Shown here piece after piece: positions 1 to 8,635 of a stretch of 64,000 bases of DNA (positions within the stretch are counted from its first letter, which is position 1; every line of letters starts with the position of its first letter). The notes below the pieces were generated by a model. That model was not told the DNA's origin. It worked only from the letters and a program-made list of their open reading frames with translations, and did no database searches. The DNA comes from Yimella sp. cx-51. GTDB taxonomy: Bacteria > Actinomycetota > Actinomycetes > Actinomycetales > Dermatophilaceae. The translations under genes were made by a program, and so were the position numbers. The DNA lies in assembly GCF_017654605.1 (NCBI RefSeq), contig NZ_CP072113.1, forward strand, positions 3,100,001 through 3,164,000, read 5' to 3'.

Positions 1-270
1 CAGGTGAATCACCAGCAGAGCCGGGACGATGCCGAGCCCGATGCCGACGAGCTGATAGGCCAGGTCGAGCCACGCCGAGGGGGCGCGACTGGTGTTCATG
101 GTGGTGGTCTGCTTGTTGAGCGCCACCTGCGCGCTGAGCGACCGCAGGATCGACAGCACCGAGTAGATGGCCGACGCCCCGAGGCTGAGCAGCAGGACGA
201 GGGTGGTCTCCTGCAGCAGTGTGCGCCGTCGTAGCGGCGTGGTCGGCACGTCGTACGCGGGCAGTTTCAT
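1..270 (-). CDS. CPBP-family intramembrane protease, N-terminal part (cut by window edge)
   Basis: Only the first 90 codons lie in the window; the start codon is the ATG at 268-270 and the rest runs off the left edge. The reading begins MKLPAYDVPTTPLRRRTLLQ and then has a hydrophobic segment (LVLLLSLGASAIYSVLSIL) and a second one at the edge. This N-terminal pattern is typical of actinobacterial CPBP (Rce1/CAAX-like) intramembrane metalloproteases, but the catalytic EExxxR region is outside the window, so the family call rests on the N-terminus only. It is the last visible gene of a run of minus-strand membrane genes starting at 1100. Confidence 0.6.
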   Translation of the reverse strand, partial: MKLPAYDVPTTPLRRRTLLQETTLVLLLSLGASAIYSVLSILRSLSAQVALNKQTTTMNTSRAPSAWLDLAYQLVGIGLGIVPALLVIHL

Positions 271-274
271 GGGT

Positions 275-601
275 TCAGCGGCTGAAGTCGTGGCCGGCGT
301 CCCAGCGCTCGACCTCGACGTCGTCCACCTCATAGACACGGCGGCGACGGCGCGGACGTTCGGTGGCGGCGACCTCGTCGGCCTCGCTCACACGCTCAGT
401 CTCGTCGGGCGATCGCTCGTCGGACACAACTGCGGCGCGCCGCCGCGATGGCTCCTCGTCCCGCACTGCCCGAGAACGCGCAGGCCGCGGACGCCGGGCG
501 AACGGCTGCGCCGGACCCAGCATTGCGAACATCGTCACGGCAAAACCGAGCACGAAGCAGATCAGCACCCACAGCCATACCTGCGAGAACAGCCACATCA
601 T
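275..601 (-). CDS. Small single-pass membrane protein with basic tail
   Basis: A 108-residue protein: one N-terminal membrane segment (about residues 3-28, VWLWVLICFVLGFAVTMFAM) and then an Arg- and Glu-rich cytosolic tail with RRRRR near the end. Its ATG overlaps the stop of the gene upstream (598-804) by four bases (ATGA), so the two are translationally coupled. I do not recognise a family. The setting, a small membrane protein between another small membrane protein and a BON-like protein, recalls the ArfABC-type arrangement of mycobacteria, but that is a loose comparison. Confidence 0.6.
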   Translation of the reverse strand: MMWLFSQVWLWVLICFVLGFAVTMFAMLGPAQPFARRPRPARSRAVRDEEPSRRRAAVVSDERSPDETERVSEADEVAATERPRRRRRVYEVDDVEVERWDAGHDFSR

Positions 602-804
602 GAGGGCTCACCCGCGCTTTCAGGCCCGGCATCGACCGGCTCGGCGTCATCGGCGACAGCGTCGGGTTCAGCGGCCGGGGAGGGCTCCTGCACCGGATCG
701 TTCTCGTGCGGGAAGAGCATCATCGCCAGCAACCACGCGGCCAGCGCACCCACACAGAATCCGACGAGGCACCACGCGATCGTCTGCAGCGTCAACCAGG
801 TCAC
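598..804 (-). CDS. Small membrane protein (GTG start)
   Basis: A 68-residue protein starting at a GTG (802-804) that overlaps the stop of the upstream gene in a GTGA arrangement. One membrane segment spans about residues 9-31 (IAWCLVGFCVGALAAWLLAM), followed by a short, acidic, Pro/Ala-rich tail. It is the middle gene of a three-gene coupled set (801-1100, 598-804, 275-601). Longer readings of this frame upstream run antisense to other genes and were not used. Function unknown. Confidence 0.55.
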   Translation of the reverse strand: MTWLTLQTIAWCLVGFCVGALAAWLLAMMLFPHENDPVQEPSPAAEPDAVADDAEPVDAGPESAGEPS

Positions 805-1100
805 GGTGCCGCCTTCACCACGACCGAGCGCACGCCGGGCATGTCGGCGATCGCCTGCTCCACCCGCGACGGGTCGACCATCGAGCCCGGGGTGACCGTG
901 GCATCGCGCCCCTCGAAGCTGGCCGATGCGCCTGCCGCGCCGATGCCCTGCAGCACCTTCTCGGCGTTCTGGGTGAGCTCTTGCTCGACGGAGTTCTTGG
1001 ACGCCTGCGCACCGATCACGCCGAACACCAACGGAATTGCCGCGAGCGTCGCGAACCACCACGGCGCCGGGGTGCGGCGGAGGCGTTGCTGCGTGGACAT
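801..1100 (-). CDS. Membrane-anchored BON-like domain protein
   Basis: Starting at the ATG at 1098-1100 the protein has 99 residues: a short basic N-terminus, one membrane segment (about residues 14-31, WFATLAAIPLVFGVIGAQ) and a C-terminal domain. That domain has the alternating pattern of a BON fold (VEQELTQNAEKVLQ..., then VEQAIADMPGVRSVVV). BON domains bind lipids or associate with envelopes. In mycobacterial OmpATb/ArfA a similar module precedes an OmpA domain; no OmpA domain is present here. First gene of the coupled minus-strand set, divergent from the amidohydrolase at 1172. Confidence 0.55.
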   Translation of the reverse strand: MSTQQRLRRTPAPWWFATLAAIPLVFGVIGAQASKNSVEQELTQNAEKVLQGIGAAGASASFEGRDATVTPGSMVDPSRVEQAIADMPGVRSVVVKAAP

Positions 1101-1171
1101 CGGGGGCCTTTCGGGGTGACGGGCTGTGACCCGGCGCAAACTTACCCGCCCTGACCCATACATTGGGCACG

Positions 1172-2719
1172 GTGAGGACGTTGTGGCGCGCCGAGCGCAT
1201 CTGGACAGGTTCGCAATTCGTGACGGGTCTGCTGGTCGAGGACGACATGATCGTCGCGACCGGTGACGCCGAAACCCTTGCCGCGCAAGATATTTCGAGC
1301 ACCGAGCAGCTCCCCGGGGCGCTCGTCGTCCCGGGTCTGCACGACGCCCACATCCACGCCGCGTCCCTCGCGCGGATGCGCACCGAGGTGGACGTCCGCG
1401 GTAGCGCCGACGAGCACGAGGCCGCTCGGAGGGTCGGGGAGTTCCTCGCTGAGCACCCCGGCACCGGCATCCTCTGGGGCGCCGCGTGGGACGCGAACCT
1501 GTGGGGCGGACGCGTGCCGCACCGCTCCACTCTCGACGCCGTCACCGGCGACCGTCCGGTGGCGTTGGCGAGCGCCGACTACCACTCGTTGTGGGTCAAC
1601 TCCGCCGCGCTGCGCCTGGCCGGTTACGACCGCGACACGACTGATCCGGCCGGTGGTCGCCTGGAGCGGGACGCTGACGGCGAGCTCACCGGGGTGCTGC
1701 GCGAGACGGCCTGCACTCCTCTCTACGACATCGCCCCGGACGACGCCGACGAACTGCCCGGACTCATGGCGCTGGCGCTCGATGACCTGCTCGCGGTGGG
1801 GCTGACCGGCATCACCGACATCGACCACGAGGACGCCCACGCCGCCTTCCGCGCGCTGCACTCACGCGGCGAGTTGCCGCTGCGGGTGAGCAAGGCGATC
1901 CGTCATGAAGACTTGCCGCTCGCTCTTGAACAGGGACGTCGCACCGGCGAGGGTGACGCGTTTCTGCGGGTCGGTCCGCTGAAGCTCTTCGCCGACGGCG
2001 CGCTGGGTTCGCACACCTGCCACATGACCAGCACCTTCGCCGGCACCGACCACCACGGCGTCCCCACGCTCACCCCCGAACAGTTGCGGGTCTACAGCGA
2101 GCTCGCCGTGCGAGCAGGCATCGCGGTGGCCACTCACGCGATCGGCGACCGAGCCTCCACCGAAGTGATCGACGCCTACGAACACGTGCTGGACGCCACC
2201 GGTTCAGACCTGCGGATGCGTATCGAGCACGCCCAGCATCTGCAGCGAACCGACCTGGTGCGCATGGCCGCTCGCGGCATTGTCGCTTCGATGCAACCGG
2301 TGCACTGCACCAGCGATTTCGGACTCGTCGACACCCTGTTGGCCGGTCACGACATCGTGTCGTACGGCTGGCGCTCCACCCTGGACGCCGGCGTGCCGCT
2401 CGCGTTCGGTTCGGACGCTCCGGTGGAGGACGCCAACCCGCTCGTCGCCCTACACGCAGCGGTCACCCGACAGCGCCCCGACGGAACACCGGCCGGTGGG
2501 TGGCAGCCGCATGAACGCATCACGATGATCGAGGCACTCGCCGCACATTCCCGAGGTGCCGCCCACGCCGCCGGTTGGGACGACGTCGGCACCCTCGAGC
2601 CGGGCATGCGCGCCGACTTCATCGCACTCGACACCGACATCATCGCGGCGCCCGAAGCAGCGGCGGAGGCGCATGTGCTGCGGACGGTCGTCGGTGGTCA
2701 AACCCGGTTCGCGCGCTGA
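1172..2719 (+). CDS. Amidohydrolase family protein (YtcJ-like, amidohydrolase_3)
   Basis: Metal-dependent hydrolase of about 515 residues. The HDAHIH pair at about residues 57-62 is the HxH metal site. Later come HAIGDRAS, RIEHAQH and the terminal FGSDAPVEDANP aspartate motif, all in the order of the YtcJ/amidohydrolase_3 family. Members hydrolyse C-N bonds of varied, mostly unknown, substrates in the cytosol. The start is taken as GTG 1172 (MRTLWRAERIWTG); an in-frame TTG at 1163 is the alternative. No Shine-Dalgarno sequence is obvious, so the message may be near leaderless. It stands alone, divergent from the BON-like gene. Confidence 0.85.
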   Translation: MRTLWRAERIWTGSQFVTGLLVEDDMIVATGDAETLAAQDISSTEQLPGALVVPGLHDAHIHAASLARMRTEVDVRGSADEHEAARRVGEFLAEHPGTGILWGAAWDANLWGGRVPHRSTLDAVTGDRPVALASADYHSLWVNSAALRLAGYDRDTTDPAGGRLERDADGELTGVLRETACTPLYDIAPDDADELPGLMALALDDLLAVGLTGITDIDHEDAHAAFRALHSRGELPLRVSKAIRHEDLPLALEQGRRTGEGDAFLRVGPLKLFADGALGSHTCHMTSTFAGTDHHGVPTLTPEQLRVYSELAVRAGIAVATHAIGDRASTEVIDAYEHVLDATGSDLRMRIEHAQHLQRTDLVRMAARGIVASMQPVHCTSDFGLVDTLLAGHDIVSYGWRSTLDAGVPLAFGSDAPVEDANPLVALHAAVTRQRPDGTPAGGWQPHERITMIEALAAHSRGAAHAAGWDDVGTLEPGMRADFIALDTDIIAAPEAAAEAHVLRTVVGGQTRFAR

Positions 2720-2882
2720 AAGCTCCGTCCAGCGAGCCTATTCACCGGTCCGACGCGGCGGACAGTGCCGATCGCCCGGAAGTTCCCCCACGTTGCCGTC
2801 GAATTCCAACCGGAGCAAGATCTTGTCGCGGCGAAGTCGACGCTTATGTTGCGCCACTGACCAATGGCTACAGACGAAGGCG

Positions 2883-3824
2883 TTAAACCGGCTCGTCAGC
2901 GTCGCCTTTGAGGAACTCGCTCAATATTTCGGACTCAAGAACGGGGTTAATTCGACCCCTGATCAGGTTGACCAACAACCCCAATGTGACGTAGTCGCCT
3001 AGCAAGCTGATGCAGCATGCAAGGGGGAAAAGCGCCTCCTCGGCGCCCAGCTGAAGCGCGTCAAGAGATGCCGCCATAGCGATTCGCACGTAGCCCAAAC
3101 CGTAGGCCGCGTACGCTAATCTCACGAGCGATCCAATTGAGCCGGCGTCGACGCCGTCCATTGCGCTCTGCATCGCAGCCTCGTCATCACCCTCAAGCCA
3201 GTAAGCGGTCGATAGCGAAGCCCACCCAAGGATGTCCCCTAAAGCGATCGCCCGCATCAAGAGAGTTCGGACTGCCGGAAAGTCCACTTCCGCCCGATGC
3301 ATCAGGGAATTTGCAAAGTCCACATATGCATCGGTGTCGCCATTGTTGATGGCTGAGCGGAAAAGTTTATCAGCAGCGGCAAGTTCTCCCCTCGCGCTTT
3401 TCAGATTTGCAATCGCCCTTGTGCGCGTTGGCGCAGGTGACTCGTCGATGAGCTGTTCGGCCCACTGGAAGTCTCCTACGGTCAGCGCCCAACCTAACTG
3501 CGCATCAAACGAAGCGTCTTCTGATTCGAACAAATCCTCACTCGCAAGCCACGAGTCCATCGCCGATCGAACGCTTGATAACGGATTCCATGCTGAGCCG
3601 AGCGCCTCCGAAAGATGCGGAAGGCCGTTTCTCTTTGCCCATGCAGCACTGGGGGCCTTATTCGCCAGAATACTCACCAGCCTTTCGCCGCTTGTTTGGG
3701 GCTCTTCACAATCGAGGGTGTAGGAAGCGGTAGCGCGTCGCTGACGGGTTGAGGGTCGAGGTCTCCCGATGATGGAAGTTCTCACACTGTCCATCTGGAA
3801 GACCTCGACATGCACCGTTCGCAA
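2883..3824 (-). CDS. Hypothetical helical-repeat (TPR/Sel1-like) protein
   Basis: About 313 residues from the ATG at 3822-3824; a shorter start at the internal Met (position 11, MDSVRTS) is possible. Residues from about 110 onward read as stacked helical hairpins of the TPR/Sel1 type (for example DFQWAEQLIDES, GELAAADKLFRSAIN, GDDEAAMQSAMDGVDAG). Base composition is less GC-rich than neighbouring genes, suggesting acquired DNA. It directly follows an RHS remnant on the same strand, the place where RHS toxin tails and immunity genes normally sit, so it may be a leftover of such a module. No toxin or immunity motif is recognised. Confidence 0.55.
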   Translation of the reverse strand: MRTVHVEVFQMDSVRTSIIGRPRPSTRQRRATASYTLDCEEPQTSGERLVSILANKAPSAAWAKRNGLPHLSEALGSAWNPLSSVRSAMDSWLASEDLFESEDASFDAQLGWALTVGDFQWAEQLIDESPAPTRTRAIANLKSARGELAAADKLFRSAINNGDTDAYVDFANSLMHRAEVDFPAVRTLLMRAIALGDILGWASLSTAYWLEGDDEAAMQSAMDGVDAGSIGSLVRLAYAAYGLGYVRIAMAASLDALQLGAEEALFPLACCISLLGDYVTLGLLVNLIRGRINPVLESEILSEFLKGDADEPV

Positions 3825-3842
3825 CCGGTTCGCTGTGTCATA

Positions 3843-4275
3843 CTAGCGCGTCACCGTCCCCACTGACGGACTTGCGCCGGTGCAGTCACCGCTGGCGTGG
3901 TTCGTGACCGTTTTGCTGGTACGGGCACCATCAGTGTTGAACGCGTACGCGCGGATCTGGCAGCACATGCCCGGCGCGTCCGCGGGAGTGGTGCCCGGGT
4001 CGATCGACCCGACCGGGGTGTTCACCGTCCGGTCAACCACCCTGTCCAACTGCCCCCGTGGGGTGTAGGTGATTGCCGGTCGTACGCCAGCCCTTCACCG
4101 ACCGGTAGGTGGGAGGTATCACCGACCTCGGGGACACCCGGGTTGCTGCCGTCGAATCCTGCGCCTTCTCCGGTGTATTCCCGCACGATCCGGCCCAGGC
4201 CGTCGCGGTCCAGGGTCCACCCGAACCACGTGTCCACGATCGGGGTGCCCGGGGCCCCTTCTTGGAAGGATCCCG
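3843..4275 (-). pseudogene. RHS/YD-repeat protein remnant (frameshifted)
   Basis: Two overlapping minus-strand frames each carry RHS-core-like sequence: 4275-4022 reads VDTWFGWTLDRDGLGRIVRE..., and 4049-3843 reads DRVVDRTVNTPVGSID followed by RAYAFNTDGARTSKTV and a stop. The YD-repeat character (GLGRIVREYTGEG, AYAFNTDGARTSK) is clear, but the frame changes between them and both ends are missing. This is about 140 codons from a protein family that usually exceeds 1,000 residues. It abuts the 3' end of metI with 12 bp between, with no start or ribosome site, so it is a decayed fragment. Confidence 0.6.
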
Positions 4276-4287
4276 TGGCAGGCCTGC

Positions 4288-4953
4288 TCAGCGACGCATA
4301 ACCTTGCGCGCCAACGCGTTACCGCTGAACTGTGCGATCTGCACCATCACCACAATGGTCAGCACCGCGACCCAGGTGACCGTCCAGTTGAAGCGCTGGT
4401 AGCCGTAGGTGATCGCGAACTGGCCGAGTCCACCGCCGCCGATCGCTCCGGCGACCGCCGTCATGTCGACCACCGCGACGAGCGCGAAGGTGTAACCGAG
4501 GATGAGCGGGCCGAGCGCTTCGGGGATCAGCACAGTACGGATGATCCGCCACGGGCTGGCACCCATCGCGTGCGCGGCTTCAATGACGCCCGGGTCGACA
4601 GTCACGAGGTTTTGCTCCACCAGACGTGAAATGCCGAAGGTGGCAGCGAGCACCAGAGGGAACAGTGCGGCGGTGGTGCCGACCGTCGTCCCCATCACCT
4701 TCAGGGTCAGCGGACCGACCGCGGTCATGAAGATGATGAACGGGATCGGACGCACCAGGTTGACCAGCACGTTGAGCGCGGTGTGGACCGGGCCCTGCGC
4801 CAGGATGCCGCCGCGACGGGTGATGTAGAGCGCGACGCCGAGACCGAGGCCGAGGAGTCCGCCGACCACCATTGTCACCAGCACCATCAGCAGCGTCTGG
4901 CCGATGCTGTCGAAGTAGACCGGTCGCAGGGTGGCCCAATCGGTGCCGTTCAT
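4288..4953 (-). CDS. metI: Methionine ABC transporter permease MetI
   Basis: A 221-residue membrane protein with five to six hydrophobic segments and the binding-protein-dependent permease (EAA) loop at about residues 125-145 (EAAHAMGASPWRIIRTVL). Length and sequence (PFIIFMTAVGPLTLKVMGTTVGTTAALFP broken into its recognisable parts VRPIPF and GTTVGTTAA) match MetI. It forms the membrane channel of the MetNIQ D-/L-methionine importer. Its ATG overlaps the metN stop by four bases. Last gene of the metQ-metN-metI operon under the SAM riboswitch at 7020-7120. Confidence 0.93.
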   Translation of the reverse strand: MNGTDWATLRPVYFDSIGQTLLMVLVTMVVGGLLGLGLGVALYITRRGGILAQGPVHTALNVLVNLVRPIPFIIFMTAVGPLTLKVMGTTVGTTAALFPLVLAATFGISRLVEQNLVTVDPGVIEAAHAMGASPWRIIRTVLIPEALGPLILGYTFALVAVVDMTAVAGAIGGGGLGQFAITYGYQRFNWTVTWVAVLTIVVMVQIAQFSGNALARKVMRR

Positions 4954-6014
4954 GCTGCCTCCTCCACGCTGCCAACTGATTCGAGTTCGCGCAGGAAGGC
5001 GTCCACGGCGGACGAATCTCCCTGCAGCGCAAGGGTGAAGGTCGAGAGCGACTCCCCCTTGGTGACGGTCACGCCGCCGTGCACGATCTCGAACTGCACG
5101 CCGAACTCCTGCGCGCGTCCGAGCACTGCACCGAGGCCGCCTTCGTGGCGCAAGGTGACCGTGGCCAGCCGTCCGGTGTGGGTGGTGCGCAACCGGGCGA
5201 TGTCGTCGGCCTGCGGAATGTTGCTGAGCGTCGCGCCGACCAGGCGGCGGGTGCCCGGGTGCTGCGGATCGGTGAAGACCTGCTGCACGGTGCCGGTTTC
5301 GATCAGCCGGCCACCTTCGAGTACTGCGACGCGGTCGGCGATGGTGCGCACGACGTCCATCTCGTGCGTGATCACCACGATCGTCACGCCCATCTCCTCG
5401 TTGACCCGGCGCAGCAACGCGAGCACCTCACGCGTGGTGTCGGGATCGAGGGCACTCGTCGACTCATCAGCCAACAGGATCGGCGGACGCGTCGCGAGTG
5501 CACGGGCGATGCCGATGCGCTGCTTCTGACCACCAGAGAGCTCGTCCGGGTAGGCCCACGCCTTTTCGGTGAGTCCGACGAAATGAAGCAGTTCGGTGAC
5601 CCGCTCCTTGATCTGCTGCTTGCTCCAACCCGCCGTCTCCAGCGGGTAGGCGACATTGCCGTAGACGGTGCGCGAACGCATCAGGTTGAACTGCTGGAAG
5701 ACCATGCCGATGCCGGAGCGGATCGCCCGAATCTGCTTGGCGTTCAACGAGGTCAGGTCGTTGTCATCAACGACGACCGAGCCCTCGGTCGGGGTCTCCA
5801 AGGCGTTGATCAACCGGACGAGCGTGCTCTTACCGGCACCGGAGAAGCCGATGACCGCGAACACCTCGCCGCGACCGATCTGCAGACTGAGGTCGTCCAG
5901 GGCCGTGACCGTCGAACCACCACGAGTGAAAACCTTGCGCACCGAGTCGAGCCGGATGATCGGCCCAGCCGCCTCCGACGTCGACCCGGTGCCCTTGGCA
6001 AGCGAGGTGCTCAC
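4950..6014 (-). CDS. metN: Methionine ABC transporter ATP-binding protein MetN
   Basis: A 354-residue ATPase. Walker A GFSGAGKST, the signature LSGGQKQRIGIARAL, Walker B ILLADESTSALDPDT and the switch His (VVITHEMD) are all present. The C-terminal about 90 residues form the NIL domain, which in MetN binds methionine and gives substrate feedback inhibition. The start is GTG (6012-6014) overlapping the metQ stop. It powers methionine import with MetI and MetQ. Confidence 0.94.
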   Translation of the reverse strand: MSTSLAKGTGSTSEAAGPIIRLDSVRKVFTRGGSTVTALDDLSLQIGRGEVFAVIGFSGAGKSTLVRLINALETPTEGSVVVDDNDLTSLNAKQIRAIRSGIGMVFQQFNLMRSRTVYGNVAYPLETAGWSKQQIKERVTELLHFVGLTEKAWAYPDELSGGQKQRIGIARALATRPPILLADESTSALDPDTTREVLALLRRVNEEMGVTIVVITHEMDVVRTIADRVAVLEGGRLIETGTVQQVFTDPQHPGTRRLVGATLSNIPQADDIARLRTTHTGRLATVTLRHEGGLGAVLGRAQEFGVQFEIVHGGVTVTKGESLSTFTLALQGDSSAVDAFLRELESVGSVEEAA

Positions 6015-6964
6015 TTCTGGTTCTTCTCCAAGTCGGCCAGGATGCGCTGCAAGTCGGCGGCCGGCTTGGTGACCAGCACAGCGGTGTTCTTGGACGACGC
6101 CTTGACCTGCGACTCCACCTGCGGCTTGTGGTAGAGCTCCACGAGCTTCTTGAAGGTGGGGTTGTCCTTGTCGGCCGCGCGGGTGACGAAGATGTTGATG
6201 TACGGCTCGGCGGCGGGCTTGGCCGGGTCGTCGGCGAAGAGCGCCTTGGACGGGTCGAGCTTGGCGTCGAGCGCGAAGTTGTTGTTGACGATCGAGGCGT
6301 CCACCGACGGCAGCGCGGCCACAGTCTGCGCGGCGTCCACGGCCGTGACCGAAACCTTCGACTCCGAGGCGAGGATGTCGGCCGGGGTGGAGAGCGTGTT
6401 GCCCCCGTTCTTCAACTTCAACAGGCCGGCCTGCTGCAGCACCAGCAGCGCGCGTGCCTGGTTGGTGGGGTCGTTCGGAATCGCGACCTTGCCGCCCTGG
6501 GGCACCTGCGACAGCTGCGTGTGCTTCTTGGAGTAGAGGCTCAACGGCACCACCACGCTCGACCCGATCGGGGTGAGCGTCTGCTTGTCACTGACGTTGT
6601 AGCTCGCGAGGAACTGCAGGTGCTGGAACAGGTTGACGTCAAGCTGCTTCTGCGCCAGCGCCGGGTTGGCCTGGGTGTAGTCGGAGAAGCTGACCACCTC
6701 GAGGTTGATGCCGTTCTCCTTGGCCAGCTTCACGAACGGCGGCCAGTATGGCGCCGCGGCCTCGGTGGTGCCGATCTTGACGGTGGTGAGCTTGCTGTCG
6801 TCATCGCCGCCGCGGGTGAACGCGAACGCACCCAGGCCGAGCGCGACCACGACACCTCCGGCGATCAGCGCGGTCTTCAAGCCCTTGTTCGAACCCTGAC
6901 GCTCAGGCAGCGCCTGGATCTCGTCGTTGTTCGGGGTGTTTTCGGGCGCGTTGGAGTCACTCAT
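6011..6964 (-). CDS. metQ: Methionine ABC transporter substrate-binding protein MetQ (membrane-anchored)
   Basis: A 317-residue NlpA-family binding protein; the start is the ATG at 6962-6964. The NlpA core begins near residue 60 (TTVKIGTTEAAAPYWPPFVK), followed by QANPALAQKQLDVNLFQH and the conserved IPNDPTNQARAL. Most MetQ proteins are lipoproteins. This one has no lipobox Cys; instead residues about 26-45 (LKTALIAGGVVVALGLGAFA) form an uncleaved-looking membrane anchor after a 25-residue charged N-terminus. It delivers methionine to MetNI on the outer face of the membrane. Confidence 0.92.
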   Translation of the reverse strand: MSDSNAPENTPNNDEIQALPERQGSNKGLKTALIAGGVVVALGLGAFAFTRGGDDDSKLTTVKIGTTEAAAPYWPPFVKLAKENGINLEVVSFSDYTQANPALAQKQLDVNLFQHLQFLASYNVSDKQTLTPIGSSVVVPLSLYSKKHTQLSQVPQGGKVAIPNDPTNQARALLVLQQAGLLKLKNGGNTLSTPADILASESKVSVTAVDAAQTVAALPSVDASIVNNNFALDAKLDPSKALFADDPAKPAAEPYINIFVTRAADKDNPTFKKLVELYHKPQVESQVKASSKNTAVLVTKPAADLQRILADLEKNQK

Positions 6965-7019
6965 GACGGGGTCCTTCTCAATGCAAGACCGCCGCTCGAA
7001 GCAGCGGTGAAATGTGCTT

Positions 7020-7120
7020 GCCCGACGGTTGTCGGACCGGGTCTCCTCCTGGAGCACCCCGCCACATTCGTGAGGGTTGCCGCCCAGCAAGCCAGGGCTT
7101 GTCGCTGGGTCTCTTGACCG
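7020..7120 (-). ncRNA. SAM riboswitch, SAM-IV type, upstream of metQ
   Basis: Read on the minus strand, the leader has GGTCAAGAG, then GCGACAAGCCCTGGCTTGC, GGCAACCCTC, GGGGTGCTCC and GAGACCCGG. These are the conserved blocks of the SAM-I/SAM-IV clan in the actinobacterial SAM-IV form, with GGTC...GACC closing the basal stem. A downstream CCGACAACCGTCGG element fits the extra SAM-IV pairing. A further strong hairpin at 6991-7007 (CCGCTGCTTCGAGCGG) lies between aptamer and start codon and could be the expression platform. By analogy SAM binding should reduce expression of the methionine importer. Confidence 0.85.
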
Positions 7121-7126
7121 CTGCCG

Positions 7127-7156
7127 ACCCTAGGAAAGTGGTCAGACCAAAGTCAA
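7127..7156 (-). promoter_or_regulatory. Promoter of metQNI (sigma-70 type)
   Basis: On the minus strand the -35 box TTGACT (7151-7156) and -10 box TAGGGT (7127-7132) are separated by 18 bp. The predicted start near 7120 falls just before the GGTC closing stem of the riboswitch, which supports both calls. Confidence 0.7.
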
Positions 7157-7216
7157 CTTCGGACGTGCGTGATGCGCGTCACGGGCGAATTCTGCTGGGT
7201 TTTGGGGGGATTCGGA

Positions 7217-8626
7217 TCAACCAGCGAGCGCGGTGATGCTCGGGAAGGGCTGGGCTTCCTCGATCTGCAGAGCCAGCTCCAGCAGCAGCCGCTCGGCGCC
7301 GTGGGTCGCGGAGAACATCGCGCCGACCGGTAGGCCTCGATCGTCGAGACCCGCGGGCAGCGACAGCGCGGGCGCACCGGAGGCGTTGGCGAGCGGGGTG
7401 AAGCCCACCAGATCGAGCAAGCGGTCGAAGTGGACGGATGGGTCGACGTCCGCACCGAGGAAACCCAACTCAGGCGTCGGCGCGGTGAGCACCGGAGACA
7501 GCACGACGTCCGGCCCGCGGCGGAAGGCCATCCGGCTGGCCGCGCTGGAGGCAAGCAAGCGGGCGATGAACAGCGGCGCCTTCGGAAGTTTCGCCTTGCC
7601 ACGCTTGGCCAGTTCGATGGTGAGCGGTTCGAGCTTGGACGCGTCGAAACCCTTGCCGAAGGTCTGCTCACCGAAACGGCTGCCCATGTAGGCCAGGAAC
7701 TGCCAGTAAGCAGAGAAGTCGTCGGCGAAATACTGCGGCACGGGTGCGGTGTAGGGCTCGACCGAATGTCCCAGTGCCTCAAGCGTTTTCGCCATCTGCT
7801 CGATCACGCGGCGGATGCTCGGTTCAGTTGCCGGCGCGACCGGTGAATCGAGCATCACGCCGATGCGCAACCGGCGCTCGAGCGGGTGGTCGACCAACCC
7901 GACGGCGGGCAAGGTGCGGTTGCGGTAGATCTTCTCCGCCTCGGCATAGAAGCGGGCCGTGTCACGCACGCTTCGGGTGAGCACCGAATCGCTGACGATG
8001 CGCACCGGCATCTTGGCCGATTCACCTGCGCGCAGGCGTCCGCGAGTGGGCTTGAGACCGACCAGTCCGCATGCCGCGGCCGGGATGCGTACCGATCCGC
8101 CGCCGTCGTTGCCGTGCGCGATCGGCACGACTCCCGCCGCCACCAAGGCGGCCGACCCGCCGGACGATCCGCCAGCGGAAACGCGTGTGTGCCAAGGGTT
8201 GTGGGTGGTGAAGGTGCGCGACTCGGTCGAACATGTCCAGCCGAACTCCGGCATCGTGCTCGTCGCGATCGGGATGATGCCGGTGCGCAGGTATTGCGCC
8301 GCGACCGCGCCGTTCTTGGCCGCAGGCGTGGTCGGGAAGGCCTGCGAGCCCTCGGTCATCGGCAGGCCCGCCACCGGCACGTTGTCCTTGAAGACGCTCG
8401 GGACGCCGGCGAAGGCACCGTCGCGGTGCTGCGTCGCGCGACTGCGGGCGCGGGCGAAGTCGTCGCGCATGATCGCATCGAGCGTGGGGTTGAGCTGTTC
8501 GCAGCGGGTGATAGCGGCGTCCACCGCTTCGGCTGCACTGATCCGGCCGGCGGCAATGGCTTCGGCGACGCCGGTCGCGTCGAGTTCGCCGAGGGCGTCA
8601 TCGGTGAAGGCGTGTACGCGGGTCAT
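7217..8626 (-). CDS. Amidase signature family hydrolase
   Basis: A 469-residue amidase. The Ser-cisSer-Lys triad is visible: Lys80 (FKDNV), Ser154 in SAGGSSGGSAAL, and nucleophile Ser178 in GNDGGGSVRIPAA. Length and spacing match 6-aminohexanoate-cyclic-dimer hydrolase-like and other general amidases. Substrate cannot be told from sequence; GatA is unlikely because no gatB/gatC is adjacent. The ATG at 8624-8626 is used. It is a single-gene unit between the metQ promoter and the toxin-antitoxin remnant. Confidence 0.88.
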   Translation of the reverse strand: MTRVHAFTDDALGELDATGVAEAIAAGRISAAEAVDAAITRCEQLNPTLDAIMRDDFARARSRATQHRDGAFAGVPSVFKDNVPVAGLPMTEGSQAFPTTPAAKNGAVAAQYLRTGIIPIATSTMPEFGWTCSTESRTFTTHNPWHTRVSAGGSSGGSAALVAAGVVPIAHGNDGGGSVRIPAAACGLVGLKPTRGRLRAGESAKMPVRIVSDSVLTRSVRDTARFYAEAEKIYRNRTLPAVGLVDHPLERRLRIGVMLDSPVAPATEPSIRRVIEQMAKTLEALGHSVEPYTAPVPQYFADDFSAYWQFLAYMGSRFGEQTFGKGFDASKLEPLTIELAKRGKAKLPKAPLFIARLLASSAASRMAFRRGPDVVLSPVLTAPTPELGFLGADVDPSVHFDRLLDLVGFTPLANASGAPALSLPAGLDDRGLPVGAMFSATHGAERLLLELALQIEEAQPFPSITALAG

Positions 8627-8635
8627 GCCTCCCTA

